Counted from the stretch's first letter, positions 1-9,375 are shown. The stretch is DNA of 64,000 bases from Tianweitania sediminis (GCF_017813335.1 NZ_JAGIYY010000006.1:1-64000), one strand, 5' to 3'. Notes: generated by a model from the letters alone, not told the origin. A program made the numbers and translations.

Positions 1-1
1 C

Positions 2-49
2 ACGCTGGAGCGGCTGACAAGCGCTGTCGCAGCAGAGGGGCTGAAATGA
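2..49 (+). CDS. C-terminal end of an upstream gene (partial)
   Basis: An open frame enters from the window edge and stops at the TGA at 47-49. Only 15 residues are visible, ending AAEGLK, too few to name the product. The stop overlaps the next start codon as ATGA, a spacing typical of translationally coupled genes, so the cupin gene that follows is probably in the same operon. Confidence 0.5.
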   Translation, partial: TLERLTSAVAAEGLK

Positions 50-714
50 CCAAAGTCACCGCAGAACCAGTGGTTCATATCGACGACGATCGGTTCAAGG
101 TCACTGAATGGCGTTTCGCGCCGGGTGCAGAGACCGGGTGGCACATCCATGGCCACGACTACGTAATCGTGCCGCTGACAGACGGTGCCCTTGGCCTGGA
201 GGGACCGGATGGCAAGAGAAAGCAGGCGAAGCTCACGCAAGGAGTACCCTATTCGCGCCGTACAGGCGTTGCGCACAACGTCATCAACGACGCCGACACG
301 CCGCTCGCCTTCCTCGAAGTCGAAGTGGTTGAAGGTGGCGACCTCTCCGCACGGCGGCTGGCCGTACTCGATCGTTTCATGACTGCATGGAACGAGCGCG
401 ATGTCGACGCGCTGATGGCCTGCATGGCCGAAAACTGCGCTTTCAACAGCTCGGCTGGGCCCGATGCGGAGGGCAGGCGACATACTGGTCGCGAGGCGGT
501 GCGCGCATCCTACACAGCCTTGTTCGAAGCGTTTCCGCAGGCCACTTGGACAAACGATCGCCATACGGTCATGGGCGAGACCGGTCTGTCATCCTGGCGC
601 TTCGTAGGCACCAACACCAGCGGCCAGACAGTGGAAGTCGACGGTTGCGATATCTTTTCCTTCGACGGCGCGTTGATCTCGCTGAAGGACTCCTATCGAA
701 AAGCGCGAGGATAG
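46..714 (+). CDS. Cupin domain fused to a SnoaL/NTF2-like domain protein
   Basis: The 222-residue protein has two recognisable halves. Residues 1-98 form a small cupin barrel; GWHIHGHDY (His33, His35, His37) and a later His77 fit the usual metal-binding histidines. Residues 105-222 look like a SnoaL/ketosteroid-isomerase-type alpha+beta cone, starting with a helix of the form VLDRFMTAWNERDVDAL and ending in the strand VDGCDIFSFDGALI. Both folds are common in small-molecule enzymes and binding proteins, so the substrate cannot be inferred. It overlaps the upstream stop by four bases and is followed by a strong terminator, so it is the last gene of its operon. Confidence 0.75.
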   Translation: MTKVTAEPVVHIDDDRFKVTEWRFAPGAETGWHIHGHDYVIVPLTDGALGLEGPDGKRKQAKLTQGVPYSRRTGVAHNVINDADTPLAFLEVEVVEGGDLSARRLAVLDRFMTAWNERDVDALMACMAENCAFNSSAGPDAEGRRHTGREAVRASYTALFEAFPQATWTNDRHTVMGETGLSSWRFVGTNTSGQTVEVDGCDIFSFDGALISLKDSYRKARG

Positions 715-737
715 ACCCTTCCACCCGAACCAAGACC

Positions 738-764
738 AGGGCGGCGACAAGGCCGCCCTTTTTT
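738..764 (+). terminator. Intrinsic terminator after the cupin-SnoaL gene
   Basis: A perfect 8-bp stem (AGGGCGGC at 738-745 pairs with GCCGCCCT at 752-759) closes a 6-base loop and is followed by six T residues. It sits 24 bp after the stop codon and is oriented to end the plus-strand operon. Confidence 0.85.
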
Positions 765-903
765 GTCAGGTCTGGCGGTCTTCCCCCGGGCTGCGGTAGC
801 TATCCAAAGCTTATACTTCAAACAACAAAGAACCCGGCTGCCGAGCGACAACCGGATCCTGCGCAACATCGGTTTCGGACGAGCCGGCACCGTGTTTTGA
901 AAG

Positions 904-2097
904 CTACTTCAGGATCGCTTCCATCGGAACCGGCTCGGAAAGCGTCCATTCGCCCACCACACCCGGCTTACCCTTGTCGACGTTGACGACGAGGTACCGT
1001 GCGTTCGCCTGGTGATGCAACTCCGAGGTGAAGGTGCGCGGTCCAAAAAGGGTAGGCTCATCTTTCATCTTTTCGAGTTCGGCAACGACCGCTTCGGCTT
1101 CAGTCGTCCCGGCACGCTCGACGGCCTTCGACCAAACGTCCACCGCCACGTAGCCTGGATAAACATACTGGCTGGACGGATCAGCACCGGTCTTGGCCTT
1201 GTAGGCTTCGTTGAACTTCTTCACATCCGGGTTTGGGTCGTCGCCGTAAATCGACGCCTGAACCGGAATATAGAAGTTCGACAGGTCCGGTACGGCAGAA
1301 AGCCAGTAGCTGCCATCCATGCCCGACCCGTTCAGGATCATCGAGTTGATTCCGGCGGCGCGAAGCTGCTTCACCGCAGAAACGCCGCCCGGCATCATCG
1401 TGCAGAGCATGATCGCGTCGGGCTCTTCCGGCAGCGCCTTGATGCGGGTGATCTGGGCCGCGATCGAGGCGTCTTCGTTCTTGAACGTGTCTTCTCCAAC
1501 GAGCTTCGCGCCCTGTTCCTCGAGCTTCGGCATCATCCAGTCGAAGCCGTCGCAGATGCCTTTGTTGTAGACCGTCCAAGTGTCGAGGAGCTTGTAGAAG
1601 GTCTTGGCATCCTTCTCCTTGAAGGCCCATTCCGCCATGGCTGCGCCCTGCACGGGTGCCAGCACCGAGCCCGAGAAGCTCAGCGGTCCGACGCCTTGGA
1701 TACCGGCCTTGACCGACTCGGCGCAGGAGAAGAACGAAACGATGCCGGCATCCTGCGCGGCGAGTGCCGCTGGTGCGCCGAAGTCGTAGTCGCACGACAC
1801 GATGACGAGGTCGGCGCCCTGGTCGAGAACTGACAGGCCAGCCTTGGCGCCCTCGGCGCGGTCTGACTTGGTGTCGGCGGTAACAACCTGGATCTGCTTG
1901 CCAAGCAAGCCCCCGGCTGCGTTGATCTCCTCGATGCGGATCATTGCCGCTTCGTCGGCCGGCTTGTCATAGGCCTGCATCGCGCCGGACTGCGCGGTGG
2001 CGAAGCCGACCGTGATGGTCTCATCATCAGCCAGCGCCGGAAGCGCCATTCCGACCGAGGCCAGTGCGGTTGCAAGTAGTCTTACCTTGTAGGACAT
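904..2097 (-). CDS. ABC transporter substrate-binding protein, branched-chain amino acid (LivK) type
   Basis: This is a periplasmic binding protein of the type I fold used by Liv/amide/urea transporters (PBP1_ABC family). The start at 2097 (MSYKVRLLAT) is chosen because AGGAGA lies 7 bases upstream and because it puts a clean Sec signal peptide at the N-terminus, ending PALA-DD. The mature protein opens with ITVGFATAQSG, the usual first strand and ligand loop. Length (397 residues) is normal. It is the last gene of a minus-strand transporter operon. Specificity is not readable from sequence; the neighbouring pxp genes suggest 5-oxoproline or another amide. Confidence 0.88.
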   Translation of the reverse strand: MSYKVRLLATALASVGMALPALADDETITVGFATAQSGAMQAYDKPADEAAMIRIEEINAAGGLLGKQIQVVTADTKSDRAEGAKAGLSVLDQGADLVIVSCDYDFGAPAALAAQDAGIVSFFSCAESVKAGIQGVGPLSFSGSVLAPVQGAAMAEWAFKEKDAKTFYKLLDTWTVYNKGICDGFDWMMPKLEEQGAKLVGEDTFKNEDASIAAQITRIKALPEEPDAIMLCTMMPGGVSAVKQLRAAGINSMILNGSGMDGSYWLSAVPDLSNFYIPVQASIYGDDPNPDVKKFNEAYKAKTGADPSSQYVYPGYVAVDVWSKAVERAGTTEAEAVVAELEKMKDEPTLFGPRTFTSELHHQANARYLVVNVDKGKPGVVGEWTLSEPVPMEAILK

Positions 2098-2138
2098 GCA
2101 CGTCTCCTTTTGTTTGACCGGGGGCGTCATGCCGCCGG

Positions 2139-3233
2139 TCATCGGTTGCGTTTTCTTTGGAACAAAGTGACCTCGCGGTTGCCCAACAGCCCGGATGGAC
2201 GCAGTGCGAGGATGACGATCATAATGACGCCTAAGGCGATTTCCTGGACGCCTTTGGGCAGGGCTATCGTAGTTTCGGCGATCGAGATTCCAGCTTCCAT
2301 CCAGCGCAGGATCTGGATCAGCGCTGAAAGCAGTACGACCCCGATCACGGCACCTGACAAGCTGCCCATGCCGCCGACCACGAGCATGGAAAGCGTGATA
2401 AACGTCAGGCCCAGATAGAAGGTGTCAGGCGTCACCACGCCGACCGAATGGGCGGTGAGCGCGCCGCCCAGCCCCATTACGGCTCCGGACACAACGAAGG
2501 CGACGAGCCGCTCCCTCGGGATATCGACACCCGAAGCGGCGGCCGCCGTCGGCTCGTCGCGGGCAGCGCGCAACGCCAGCCCGGATCGCGAGATCGCATG
2601 TGCCCAGGCAAGGAAGATCGCGATAATGGCACCGATCAGGTAGGGCCAGATGGTGCGGATGATCGGTATGCCGACCACTGAAGAGGTGCCGCCTGTCACG
2701 CTATCCCAGTTGGCATAGATCGTGTTGATCATGGCGAGTACCGCGAACGTGGCGATGGATGCCGCGATGCCAGACAACCGCATCAGGACCTTTCCAAGGA
2801 TCAGTGCGGCGACGCCGGCGAAAATCGCGGCAATCACGGCGGATTGCCAGTAAGGCAGGCGCAGGTCGAGGATGAACTGTGGCAGTCCGGGCAGGGCGCT
2901 CGCCTTCATGATCGGATTGATGGTGAGCCAGGCCGCAGCATAGCCGCCGAGGCAGGTGAAGGCGATGTGGCCGAAGCTGAGAACGCCCGAATTGCCGATG
3001 AAGATGTAGAGACCGACCACCAGCGTGACGCGCACGAAAACATCGATGACAGTTTGATTGAAGGGGCGTGAGCCGGTCAGATAGGTCAGCACCGCGATGG
3101 CCACGAGGAGCAGCGACAGCAGGATCGGCGTCATGATCGTTTTGCGGGCAAGCGCGAACCGGGCCGGCTTGTGTTCGGCGACGGCAGATGGCGGAACGGC
3201 TTGGGCGGACATGGTAGGGGAGGCAGCGGTCAT
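2139..3233 (-). CDS. Branched-chain amino acid-type ABC transporter permease (LivM type)
   Basis: This inner-membrane permease has 364 residues and many hydrophobic segments after a polar 30-residue N-terminus. The stretch GNSGVLSFGHIAFTCLGGYAAA is the hallmark LivM segment, and the later ALRAARDEPTAAAASGVDI is the cytoplasmic EAA-like loop that contacts the ATPases. It pairs with the LivH-type permease immediately upstream in the operon. Six bases separate the two genes. Confidence 0.9.
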   Translation of the reverse strand: MTAASPTMSAQAVPPSAVAEHKPARFALARKTIMTPILLSLLLVAIAVLTYLTGSRPFNQTVIDVFVRVTLVVGLYIFIGNSGVLSFGHIAFTCLGGYAAAWLTINPIMKASALPGLPQFILDLRLPYWQSAVIAAIFAGVAALILGKVLMRLSGIAASIATFAVLAMINTIYANWDSVTGGTSSVVGIPIIRTIWPYLIGAIIAIFLAWAHAISRSGLALRAARDEPTAAAASGVDIPRERLVAFVVSGAVMGLGGALTAHSVGVVTPDTFYLGLTFITLSMLVVGGMGSLSGAVIGVVLLSALIQILRWMEAGISIAETTIALPKGVQEIALGVIMIVILALRPSGLLGNREVTLFQRKRNR

Positions 3234-3239
3234 GATCGA

Positions 3240-4145
3240 TCAGACCCTTTCCTTGGTGCCACGGGCTGAAATCAGGCCCTGTGGACTGAACAAAAGGACG
3301 AGGATGACGGCGCCGTAGACAAACGCGTCGCGGAAGGGGCGCGCGTCGATCGGCAAGAATACTTGCATGACCACCGAAGCGGCACCCAGAAGGAAGCCGG
3401 CAAGCACCGCACCGGGCAAACTGCCAAGACCGCCGATGACGGTAGCGATGAATGCCATCAGCATCACCGAAGCGCCCATCTGGATGTCGAGCGTGCCGGT
3501 CTGGCTGCCGAAGATGAGCGCAATGGCGCCGGCTAACGCACCAGAAATAGCGAAGGCGCCCATGATGACGTTGTTGGCGCGCACGCCGAGCATCCTTGCC
3601 ATGGAGAAATTTTCTGCCGCAGCACGCATTTCAAGGCCGAAGCGGGTGCGGCGCAGGAATAAGGTGAGCGCCAGCAGGATGCAGATGGTGGCCACAATGG
3701 TGATCAGCTGCAGGAGCGGCAGGCGTGCACCGAAGATTTCTACCGGTTGGCCGAGCGCGGGCAGAAGCGAAATCGACTTAGGCCGGCTCGTGAAGAGCAT
3801 CAGCAGGAAATAGCGGATGACAAAGCCGAGCGCGAAAGAGGCGATCATCATCGTTGCCGGGCTGGCATGGCGGAAGCGGCGGTACACCACGATTTCGCAC
3901 AGCACCGACAGAAGGGCGCCGACGATCAGCACGAACGGGATCAGCAGGTACCACGGCAGCTGGCCGGCGAAGACGATCGCCAGCGCGTCAGTTGAGGGCC
4001 AGAGCAGTGCGAACACCGAAAAGGCGATCACATCGCCATGGGCGAAGTTCACCAGCCTCATCACGCCGAAGATCAGCGCGATGCCGAGCGCCCCCAGCGC
4101 ATAAAGCGAGCCGAGCGAGAGTGCGTCAAACAGGATCTGCAGCAT
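3240..4145 (-). CDS. Branched-chain amino acid-type ABC transporter permease (LivH type)
   Basis: The protein (301 residues) starts MLQILFDALSLGSLYALGALG and contains GVMRLVNFAHGDVIAF, the conserved LivH signature. The loop RAAAENFSMARMLGVRANNVI is the ATPase-coupling segment. Start 4145 is preferred over an upstream in-frame ATG because it follows the livF stop by a single base (TGAGATG) and leaves no hydrophilic N-terminal extension. It should form a heterodimer with the LivM-type permease. Confidence 0.9.
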   Translation of the reverse strand: MLQILFDALSLGSLYALGALGIALIFGVMRLVNFAHGDVIAFSVFALLWPSTDALAIVFAGQLPWYLLIPFVLIVGALLSVLCEIVVYRRFRHASPATMMIASFALGFVIRYFLLMLFTSRPKSISLLPALGQPVEIFGARLPLLQLITIVATICILLALTLFLRRTRFGLEMRAAAENFSMARMLGVRANNVIMGAFAISGALAGAIALIFGSQTGTLDIQMGASVMLMAFIATVIGGLGSLPGAVLAGFLLGAASVVMQVFLPIDARPFRDAFVYGAVILVLLFSPQGLISARGTKERV

Positions 4146-4146
4146 C

Positions 4147-4875
4147 TCAGTGGTCCTCGTAGCCGAAATAAGCGGCCTGGATGGCCTCGCTGTTGCCAAG
4201 TGCGCGGGCGTCGCCATCCAATACGATCTGACCGCCGCGCATGAGCAGCATGCGGCCTCCCACCATCACGGCGCGAGTGGAGCTCTGCTCCACGATGAGC
4301 AGTGTCAGGCCGCGCTCGGCGCGCAGGGCGATCAGCCGCTCGTAGACTTGGTCAGTGATGTTGGGGGCGAGGCCGAGCGACGGTTCGTCGATGGCGATTA
4401 GGCGCGGTTGTGTCATCAGCGCCCGGCCGATCACCAGCATCTGCTGCTGGCCGCCTGAAAGCAGGCCGGCCTGGCCGTTGCGGCGCTCTTTCAGGATTGG
4501 GAACGTGTCGTAGACGGAGGCAAGCTCATCGGCGATACGGCCGCGCTTCGCGCCGCCATGCATGCCGGTGCCGACCATCAAGTTTTCCTCGACGGTGAGC
4601 GAGCCGAAGACCTCGCGTCCTTCCGGCACCATGGAAAAGCCCATGCGCGCGATGTTTTCCGGTTTCTCGGCCGTGATGTCGCGTCCATCGAGCGTGATCT
4701 TGCCGGCTGCGCAGTGGGTGACGCCGGCGATGGCGCGCATCAGCGAGGACTTGCCGGCCCCATTGGGGCCGGTGACGAAGAGGATCTCGTTTTCGGCAAC
4801 CGAGAAGGAAACGCCGCGAACGGCGGTCAGACGGCCGTATCGAACGGAAACGTCAGTGAGCGACAGAAGCGTCAT
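4147..4875 (-). CDS. ABC transporter ATP-binding protein (LivF type)
   Basis: This is a 242-residue cytoplasmic ATPase that powers the adjacent Liv-type permeases. Walker A is GPNGAGKSS, the ABC signature is LLSGGQQQML, and Walker B is LIAIDEPSLGLAP; the H-loop position is occupied in LLIVEQSST by Gln, as is normal for LivF. The start at 4875 overlaps the upstream stop as ATGA. Without further upstream sequence the length is typical of LivF (about 235-245). Confidence 0.93.
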   Translation of the reverse strand: MTLLSLTDVSVRYGRLTAVRGVSFSVAENEILFVTGPNGAGKSSLMRAIAGVTHCAAGKITLDGRDITAEKPENIARMGFSMVPEGREVFGSLTVEENLMVGTGMHGGAKRGRIADELASVYDTFPILKERRNGQAGLLSGGQQQMLVIGRALMTQPRLIAIDEPSLGLAPNITDQVYERLIALRAERGLTLLIVEQSSTRAVMVGGRMLLMRGGQIVLDGDARALGNSEAIQAAYFGYEDH

Positions 4876-5630
4876 TGAGCAACCTCCAACGCTTCCACTG
4901 GGGGTTCCGTATCGGCGGCGGTGCCCATATAGGCGTGCCGGACCTTTTCGCTGTTGCGGATCGCAGCCGGTGCGCCTTCCTCGATGATGGCGCCGGAATC
5001 CAGCACCACGACATGTTCGCAAAGGCCGAGAACCAGTCCGACATTGTGCTCGATCAGCAGCACGCCGCAGCCGAGGTCATGGGCGATACGTCGGATCAGC
5101 GCCGAGAGTTCCGCGGCCTCCGGACCGCTCATCCCGGCGGCGGGTTCATCGAGCAGGATGTAGGAGGGACGGCCCATCAGTGCGCGGCCGATGGCAACGC
5201 GGCGTTCGTCCGTATAGGGCAGCGTCCCGGCGATCCGGTCGCCAAGCACGCCGATACCCATCCATTCGAGCATGGCTTCCGCTTCGGCAACGGCTGCGCG
5301 GCGGCTCATGCCGAGGCCCACGCCTGTGACTTCGAGATTGTCGACCACGGCCAGATCGCGGAACAGCCGCCCGCCCTGGAAGGTTCGCGCGATGCCTTTG
5401 CGGCGTACCTGGTGCGGCTTCAATCCGGCAAGTGACGCGCCGTCGAGCTTTACCGCCCCCTCGGTGGGTGACTGGAAGCCGGTCAGCACGTTAACCAGCG
5501 TCGTCTTGCCCGCGCCGTTGGGCCCGATCAGCCCGCTGATGCGGCCCGGCTGGATTTGGAGGTCAACCGCCGAAAGGGCCGTGAGGCCCGCGAATGCCAC
5601 CGAGACGGTCTCCGCGCTCAGATGACTCAT
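4872..5630 (-). CDS. ABC transporter ATP-binding protein (LivG type)
   Basis: This second ATPase has 252 residues: Walker A GPNGAGKTT, the LivG-specific RKGIARTFQGGRLF segment, and Walker B YILLDEPAAGMS. The signature region reads LPYTDERRVAIGRAL, lacking the standard LSGGQ, which is common in one LivG subgroup. MSHLSAETVSV at 5630 is chosen as start because AGGAA sits about 7 bases upstream and the length then fits the family. It is the first gene of the transporter block, after a 296-bp gap from pxpC. Confidence 0.9.
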   Translation of the reverse strand: MSHLSAETVSVAFAGLTALSAVDLQIQPGRISGLIGPNGAGKTTLVNVLTGFQSPTEGAVKLDGASLAGLKPHQVRRKGIARTFQGGRLFRDLAVVDNLEVTGVGLGMSRRAAVAEAEAMLEWMGIGVLGDRIAGTLPYTDERRVAIGRALMGRPSYILLDEPAAGMSGPEAAELSALIRRIAHDLGCGVLLIEHNVGLVLGLCEHVVVLDSGAIIEEGAPAAIRNSEKVRHAYMGTAADTEPPVEALEVAQ

Positions 5631-5789
5631 GCGCCATTCCTTTCTGTTCCCCGAGGAAAAGGCGCGCAGCGGCACGTCCGGCCAGAAGGCCGTCATGATG
5701 CTGATTGTCTTCCCCTTCGGTCCCGGCGGCCTCTTTCGGGCTGCTCAGGTGGCCAATTTGATGTCGTCACCGACATTGTCTTGTCATTG

Positions 5790-5818
5790 CGCGCGCCGAT
5801 TTTGGTGATCGGCGCGCG
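5790..5818. repeat. Perfect 11-bp inverted repeat between pxpC and livG
   Basis: Arms 5790-5800 and 5808-5818 (core GCGCGCCGAT / ATCGGCGCGC) pair perfectly around a 7-base loop. There is no U-run on either side, so it is not a standard intrinsic terminator. It could limit read-through from the pxp operon or stabilise an mRNA end. The rest of the gap 5631-5926 shows no gene. Confidence 0.55.
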
Positions 5819-5926
5819 GGAGGCCGGATTGGCCGACCGTTCCCTCCCTCCGGCCTCATGCGAAGCTGGAAACTTCAGCTGCGCACAACTTCGATGGAAA
5901 ATCTCATCACAGTCGCGCGCCGGTCC

Positions 5927-6898
5927 TCAGCCGACTAGGTAATCCTCGGCGCGTCTTTGCGCCGCGTTCGAGTCGGCGCGGGCGGCGAGCGCTTGATCGA
6001 GCGTTACTTCCACAAAGCGGGCTGGCGTATGCGGCTGGAGCTGCGCGATCTGGTCCATGTCGGCCGAGATCACCACACCCACCATCATGTAGCCGCCGCC
6101 CGAGACCGCGTCACGGTGGAGCACGATCGGCTCGGTGCCGCTCGGTACCTGCACGGAGCCATAGGGGTAACAGGCGTCCACGATGTTCGACGGGTCTGAT
6201 CCTGCGCCGAAGGGCGGCTCGCGGGGCACAAAGTCGAGCGGCGTGCCGCCCTTGAAACGGTAGCCGATGCGGTCGGCCTCGGGCGCAACCTTCCAGGTTT
6301 CCTCAAAGAAGCGCTTTCCCGCTGCCTCGGTGACGCGGTGCCAGTAGAGCCCGGGCAGCATGCGCAGTTCCGCGGGTGCCTGCGCTGGTCGGCGATATTC
6401 GGCCGGCAGCGATTTGCCGGCTTTGCCCATACCCTCGCCGATCGGCAGCTCGTCGCCGGCCTTGAGGACGCGACCCTGAAAGCCGCCGAGCGCGCCAAGC
6501 ACATAAGTGGTGCGCGAGCCTAGCACGACCGGAACGTCGATGCCGCCGGAGATCGCGATATAGGCCCGTGCGCCGCCCTTGAGGTAGCCAAAGGAAAGCC
6601 GGTCGCCTGCTTTGACCTCAAAGCTTTCCCAGCTCGGCTTTTCCTCGCCATTGACCTTCGGAGGCAGTTCGCCGCCGGTGACGGCAACGGTCGCGGCTTG
6701 CGTGAACTCCAGTTCGGGACCCATGAAGGTCGCTTCGAGGAGAGCGGCACCCGGCTCGTTGCCCACCAGCAGGTTGGCAATGCGGGTGGCAAGGCGGTCC
6801 ATGCCGCCGCCTTCGGGAATCCCGATGTGGTAGTAGCCGGGGCGGCCTAGATCCTGCACCGAGGTGGCGAGGCCCGGCGAGATAACCCTGACGGTCAT
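5927..6898 (-). CDS. pxpC: 5-oxoprolinase subunit PxpC (biotin-dependent carboxyltransferase family)
   Basis: The 323-residue protein begins MTVRVISPGLATSVQDLGRPGYYHIGIPEGGGMD, the conserved N-terminus of the PxpC/KipA family, homologous to part of allophanate hydrolase and urea carboxylase. With PxpA and PxpB it is expected to open 5-oxoproline to glutamate with ATP. It overlaps pxpB by four bases (ATGA), so the subunits should be made together. It is the last gene of the pxp operon. Confidence 0.92.
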   Translation of the reverse strand: MTVRVISPGLATSVQDLGRPGYYHIGIPEGGGMDRLATRIANLLVGNEPGAALLEATFMGPELEFTQAATVAVTGGELPPKVNGEEKPSWESFEVKAGDRLSFGYLKGGARAYIAISGGIDVPVVLGSRTTYVLGALGGFQGRVLKAGDELPIGEGMGKAGKSLPAEYRRPAQAPAELRMLPGLYWHRVTEAAGKRFFEETWKVAPEADRIGYRFKGGTPLDFVPREPPFGAGSDPSNIVDACYPYGSVQVPSGTEPIVLHRDAVSGGGYMMVGVVISADMDQIAQLQPHTPARFVEVTLDQALAARADSNAAQRRAEDYLVG

Positions 6899-7764
6899 TT
6901 CAGCAACTCCATCAGCTTTGCATTGGTCCCGGCGATGTCCTTGTTGAAGTTGTCGAGGCTGAACTTCGCGTCACGAACCACCGGTTGCCAGGTATTCGCC
7001 TCGATCGCTTCCAGCGTCGCGTCGTAGTCGTCGCGGCTGATCGCCTTGAACTTGACGATGTCGCCCGGCTTGAACAGGCACATTTCGTCGGTGAGATAGC
7101 GCACCTTGCGCTGCGGATCGTAGATCGGGGCCGGCGTCACGCCATACATCTGGTAACCGCCCGCGCCACGAACGGAGTAGATCGCCGCGAAGCAGCCGCC
7201 GTGGCCGACCGTCAGTTTCGGCGTATCGGTGCGTGGACGCAGATATTTAGGCGCCTGGATCTGCCTTGCGCGCTCCACCATCTGGTACAGGAAAGGCAGG
7301 CCGGACACGAAGCCGACCATGGAGACGAACCACGGTTGTCCCGCATAAGCGGCAATGAAATCCTCCACCGTGGCATAGCCGTTGATGCGGGCCGAATATT
7401 CCAGGTCGGTTGAGGAGGGGTCCTGGTGGCGCTCGCGGAAGCGCAGCAGCGTTTCGTGCGTCCAGGGGTCCTGGAAATATACTGGCAGCTCGATGATGCG
7501 GGTGTCGAGCACAGGGTCGGACTTCGCCGCAGCCTGTTCCATGGCCTGGAGCTCCATCAGGAGGTCCTGTGGCTTGATCAGATCCGGGTTGAATCGAACC
7601 TGGAAGCTGGCATTGGCCGGGCAGATTTCGGTGACCCCCTTGATGCCGGCCTGCCTCACCGCATTGGTCATGGAAAGGCCGGTGAAGAAGGAGGCAAGCG
7701 ACATGTCTTCGGAGACTTCCCCGAAGATGTGTTCGTCACCGCCGAAGTTGAAACGGATCGACAT
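6895..7764 (-). CDS. pxpB: 5-oxoprolinase subunit PxpB (allophanate hydrolase subunit 1 family)
   Basis: PxpB (289 residues) carries the KipI/AHS1 signatures VGFVSGLPFL and GHGGCFAAIYSVRGAGGYQMYGVTP. Here the family's usual glycine-rich loop is intact. It is longer than the E. coli protein (about 220), mainly in the N- and C-terminal extensions, a length seen in carboxylase-linked members. AGGGGAA lies upstream of the ATG at 7764. Its partners are PxpC (overlapping) and PxpA at the head of the operon. Confidence 0.9.
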   Translation of the reverse strand: MSIRFNFGGDEHIFGEVSEDMSLASFFTGLSMTNAVRQAGIKGVTEICPANASFQVRFNPDLIKPQDLLMELQAMEQAAAKSDPVLDTRIIELPVYFQDPWTHETLLRFRERHQDPSSTDLEYSARINGYATVEDFIAAYAGQPWFVSMVGFVSGLPFLYQMVERARQIQAPKYLRPRTDTPKLTVGHGGCFAAIYSVRGAGGYQMYGVTPAPIYDPQRKVRYLTDEMCLFKPGDIVKFKAISRDDYDATLEAIEANTWQPVVRDAKFSLDNFNKDIAGTNAKLMELLK

Positions 7765-7775
7765 CGGTTCCCCTG

Positions 7776-9140
7776 TCAGTTCGCAAGTGCTGCGGCGTTT
7801 TCGGTGAGCCAGCTTTCCAGCCAGCGGGTGTGAACCTCGCCCGCCCGCACCGAGGGATCGGCGGCCAGGGCAACAAACAGCGGCTTCGTGGTCTTCAGTC
7901 CACCGATCTGCAATTCGCCGAGGGCGCGGATCAGCCGGTCGATTGCGGCTTCGCGCGTGTCGCCATGCACAATGAGCTTGGCGAGCAGGGAGTCGTAGAA
8001 CGGCGGCACCTGATAGCCGCTAAAGAGCATGGAATCGAAACGTACGCCGGGTCCGCCCGGGATGCGCAGGTCGTCGACCTTGCCTGGAAATGGCGCGAAG
8101 TCCTTGGCGGGATCTTCCGCGCACAGCCGCACTTCGATGGCGTGCCCCTTCACGGCGATGTCGGACTGCTTCAGCCGCAGCTTCTCGCCGCCGGCGATCC
8201 GCAGCATCTCCGCAACGAGGTCGATCCCGGTGATAGCTTCCGTCACCGGATGCTCGACCTGGATACGGGTGTTCATCTCGATGAAGTAGAAGCGATCGGC
8301 TTCGTCGTCATAGAGATACTCCACCGTGCCCGCGCCCGAATAATGCACTGCCTTGGCAAGTGCGATGGCGGACGCGCACAGTTCCTCGCGCAATGCGTCC
8401 GAAAGCGCACACGATGGTGCTTCTTCCCAGACCTTCTGTCGGCGGCGTTGCAGCGAGCATTCACGCTCGTAGCAGTGAATGGCGTCCGTGCCGTCAGCCA
8501 GCACCTGCACTTCGATGTGGCGCGCCTTGCCGATCACCTTTTCCATGTAAAGGCCACCGTCGCCGAAGGCTGCAAGCGCTTCGGCTTCCGCCTGCGGGAA
8601 CGCTTGTTCGAACTCGGCCTGGCTGTTGGCTATGCGGATGCCGCGCCCGCCGCCCCCGGCGGCAGCCTTGATCATTACCGGGAAGCCGGTTTCCTCCAGA
8701 ATGGCACGGGCGGACTCGATGCCGTTGACGCGGCCCTCCGACCCCGGCACCACCGGCACGCCGGCCCTTGCCGCAGCAACACGCGCCGAGACCTTGTCGC
8801 CCATCAGCCGGATGGCGTCACCGGACGGGCCGACGAAAACGAGGCCGGCATTCTTCACCGCATCGGAGAAGTCGGCATTCTCGGCCAGGAACCCATAACC
8901 CGGATGAACGGAGTCGCAGCGCGTATCCGCGGCTGCCTTCAGCAGCGCCTCGGTGCTGAGATAGGACTTCTTGGCCGCGGGAGGTCCGATGTTGACGGAC
9001 TCGTCGGCAAGCTGGACATGGAGCGCGTCAGCGTCGGCAGCGGAATAAACCGCCACGGTCGCGATGCCGAGATCCTTCGCCGCGCGAATGATGCGCACTG
9101 CGATTTCGCCCCGGTTGGCAACCAGAAGCTTCTTCAGCAT
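7776..9140 (-). CDS. Biotin carboxylase subunit (AccC family)
   Basis: This is a 454-residue ATP-grasp enzyme that carboxylates biotin on a carrier protein. N-terminal MLKKLLVANRGEIAVRIIRAAKDLG, the Gly-rich AAAGGGGRGIRI, and the RECSLQRRRQKVWEEAPS and EMNTRIQVEHPVTE motifs are all present and unbroken. Its place between the carrier gene and pxpB indicates it works with the pxp proteins, not as the housekeeping acetyl-CoA carboxylase. It starts one base after the carrier stop (TGAGATG). Confidence 0.92.
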   Translation of the reverse strand: MLKKLLVANRGEIAVRIIRAAKDLGIATVAVYSAADADALHVQLADESVNIGPPAAKKSYLSTEALLKAAADTRCDSVHPGYGFLAENADFSDAVKNAGLVFVGPSGDAIRLMGDKVSARVAAARAGVPVVPGSEGRVNGIESARAILEETGFPVMIKAAAGGGGRGIRIANSQAEFEQAFPQAEAEALAAFGDGGLYMEKVIGKARHIEVQVLADGTDAIHCYERECSLQRRRQKVWEEAPSCALSDALREELCASAIALAKAVHYSGAGTVEYLYDDEADRFYFIEMNTRIQVEHPVTEAITGIDLVAEMLRIAGGEKLRLKQSDIAVKGHAIEVRLCAEDPAKDFAPFPGKVDDLRIPGGPGVRFDSMLFSGYQVPPFYDSLLAKLIVHGDTREAAIDRLIRALGELQIGGLKTTKPLFVALAADPSVRAGEVHTRWLESWLTENAAALAN

Positions 9141-9141
9141 C

Positions 9142-9375
9142 TCAGTCGAGGTCCGCGAGCGGCGCGCCGGCCATCACCGGCTCCTCGTTGTCGGCGAGGA
9201 AGCGGATGTTTGAGCCCGCCACTTCCGCGCGGACCTCGTGGAACGACTTCATGACCTCGATAAGGCCGATCACGTCGCCGGCCGCCACCGTGTCGCCATC
9301 CGCCTTGTAGGGCGGCTTGTCCGGGGACGAGCTGCGGTAGAAGGTGCCAGGAAGCGGGGAAAGTATTTGGGCCAT
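9142..9375 (-). CDS. Biotin carboxyl carrier (biotinyl-lipoyl domain) protein
   Basis: This 77-residue protein is essentially a single biotinyl domain: ILSPLPGTFY at the start and EVMKSFHEV in the middle, where the Lys of the EVMK tetrapeptide is the predicted biotinylation site. Start 9375 is preferred because translation from the upstream ATG would add a charged, unconserved tail. It lies between pxpA and the biotin carboxylase gene and is the likely carrier for that enzyme. Confidence 0.88.
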   Translation of the reverse strand: MAQILSPLPGTFYRSSSPDKPPYKADGDTVAAGDVIGLIEVMKSFHEVRAEVAGSNIRFLADNEEPVMAGAPLADLD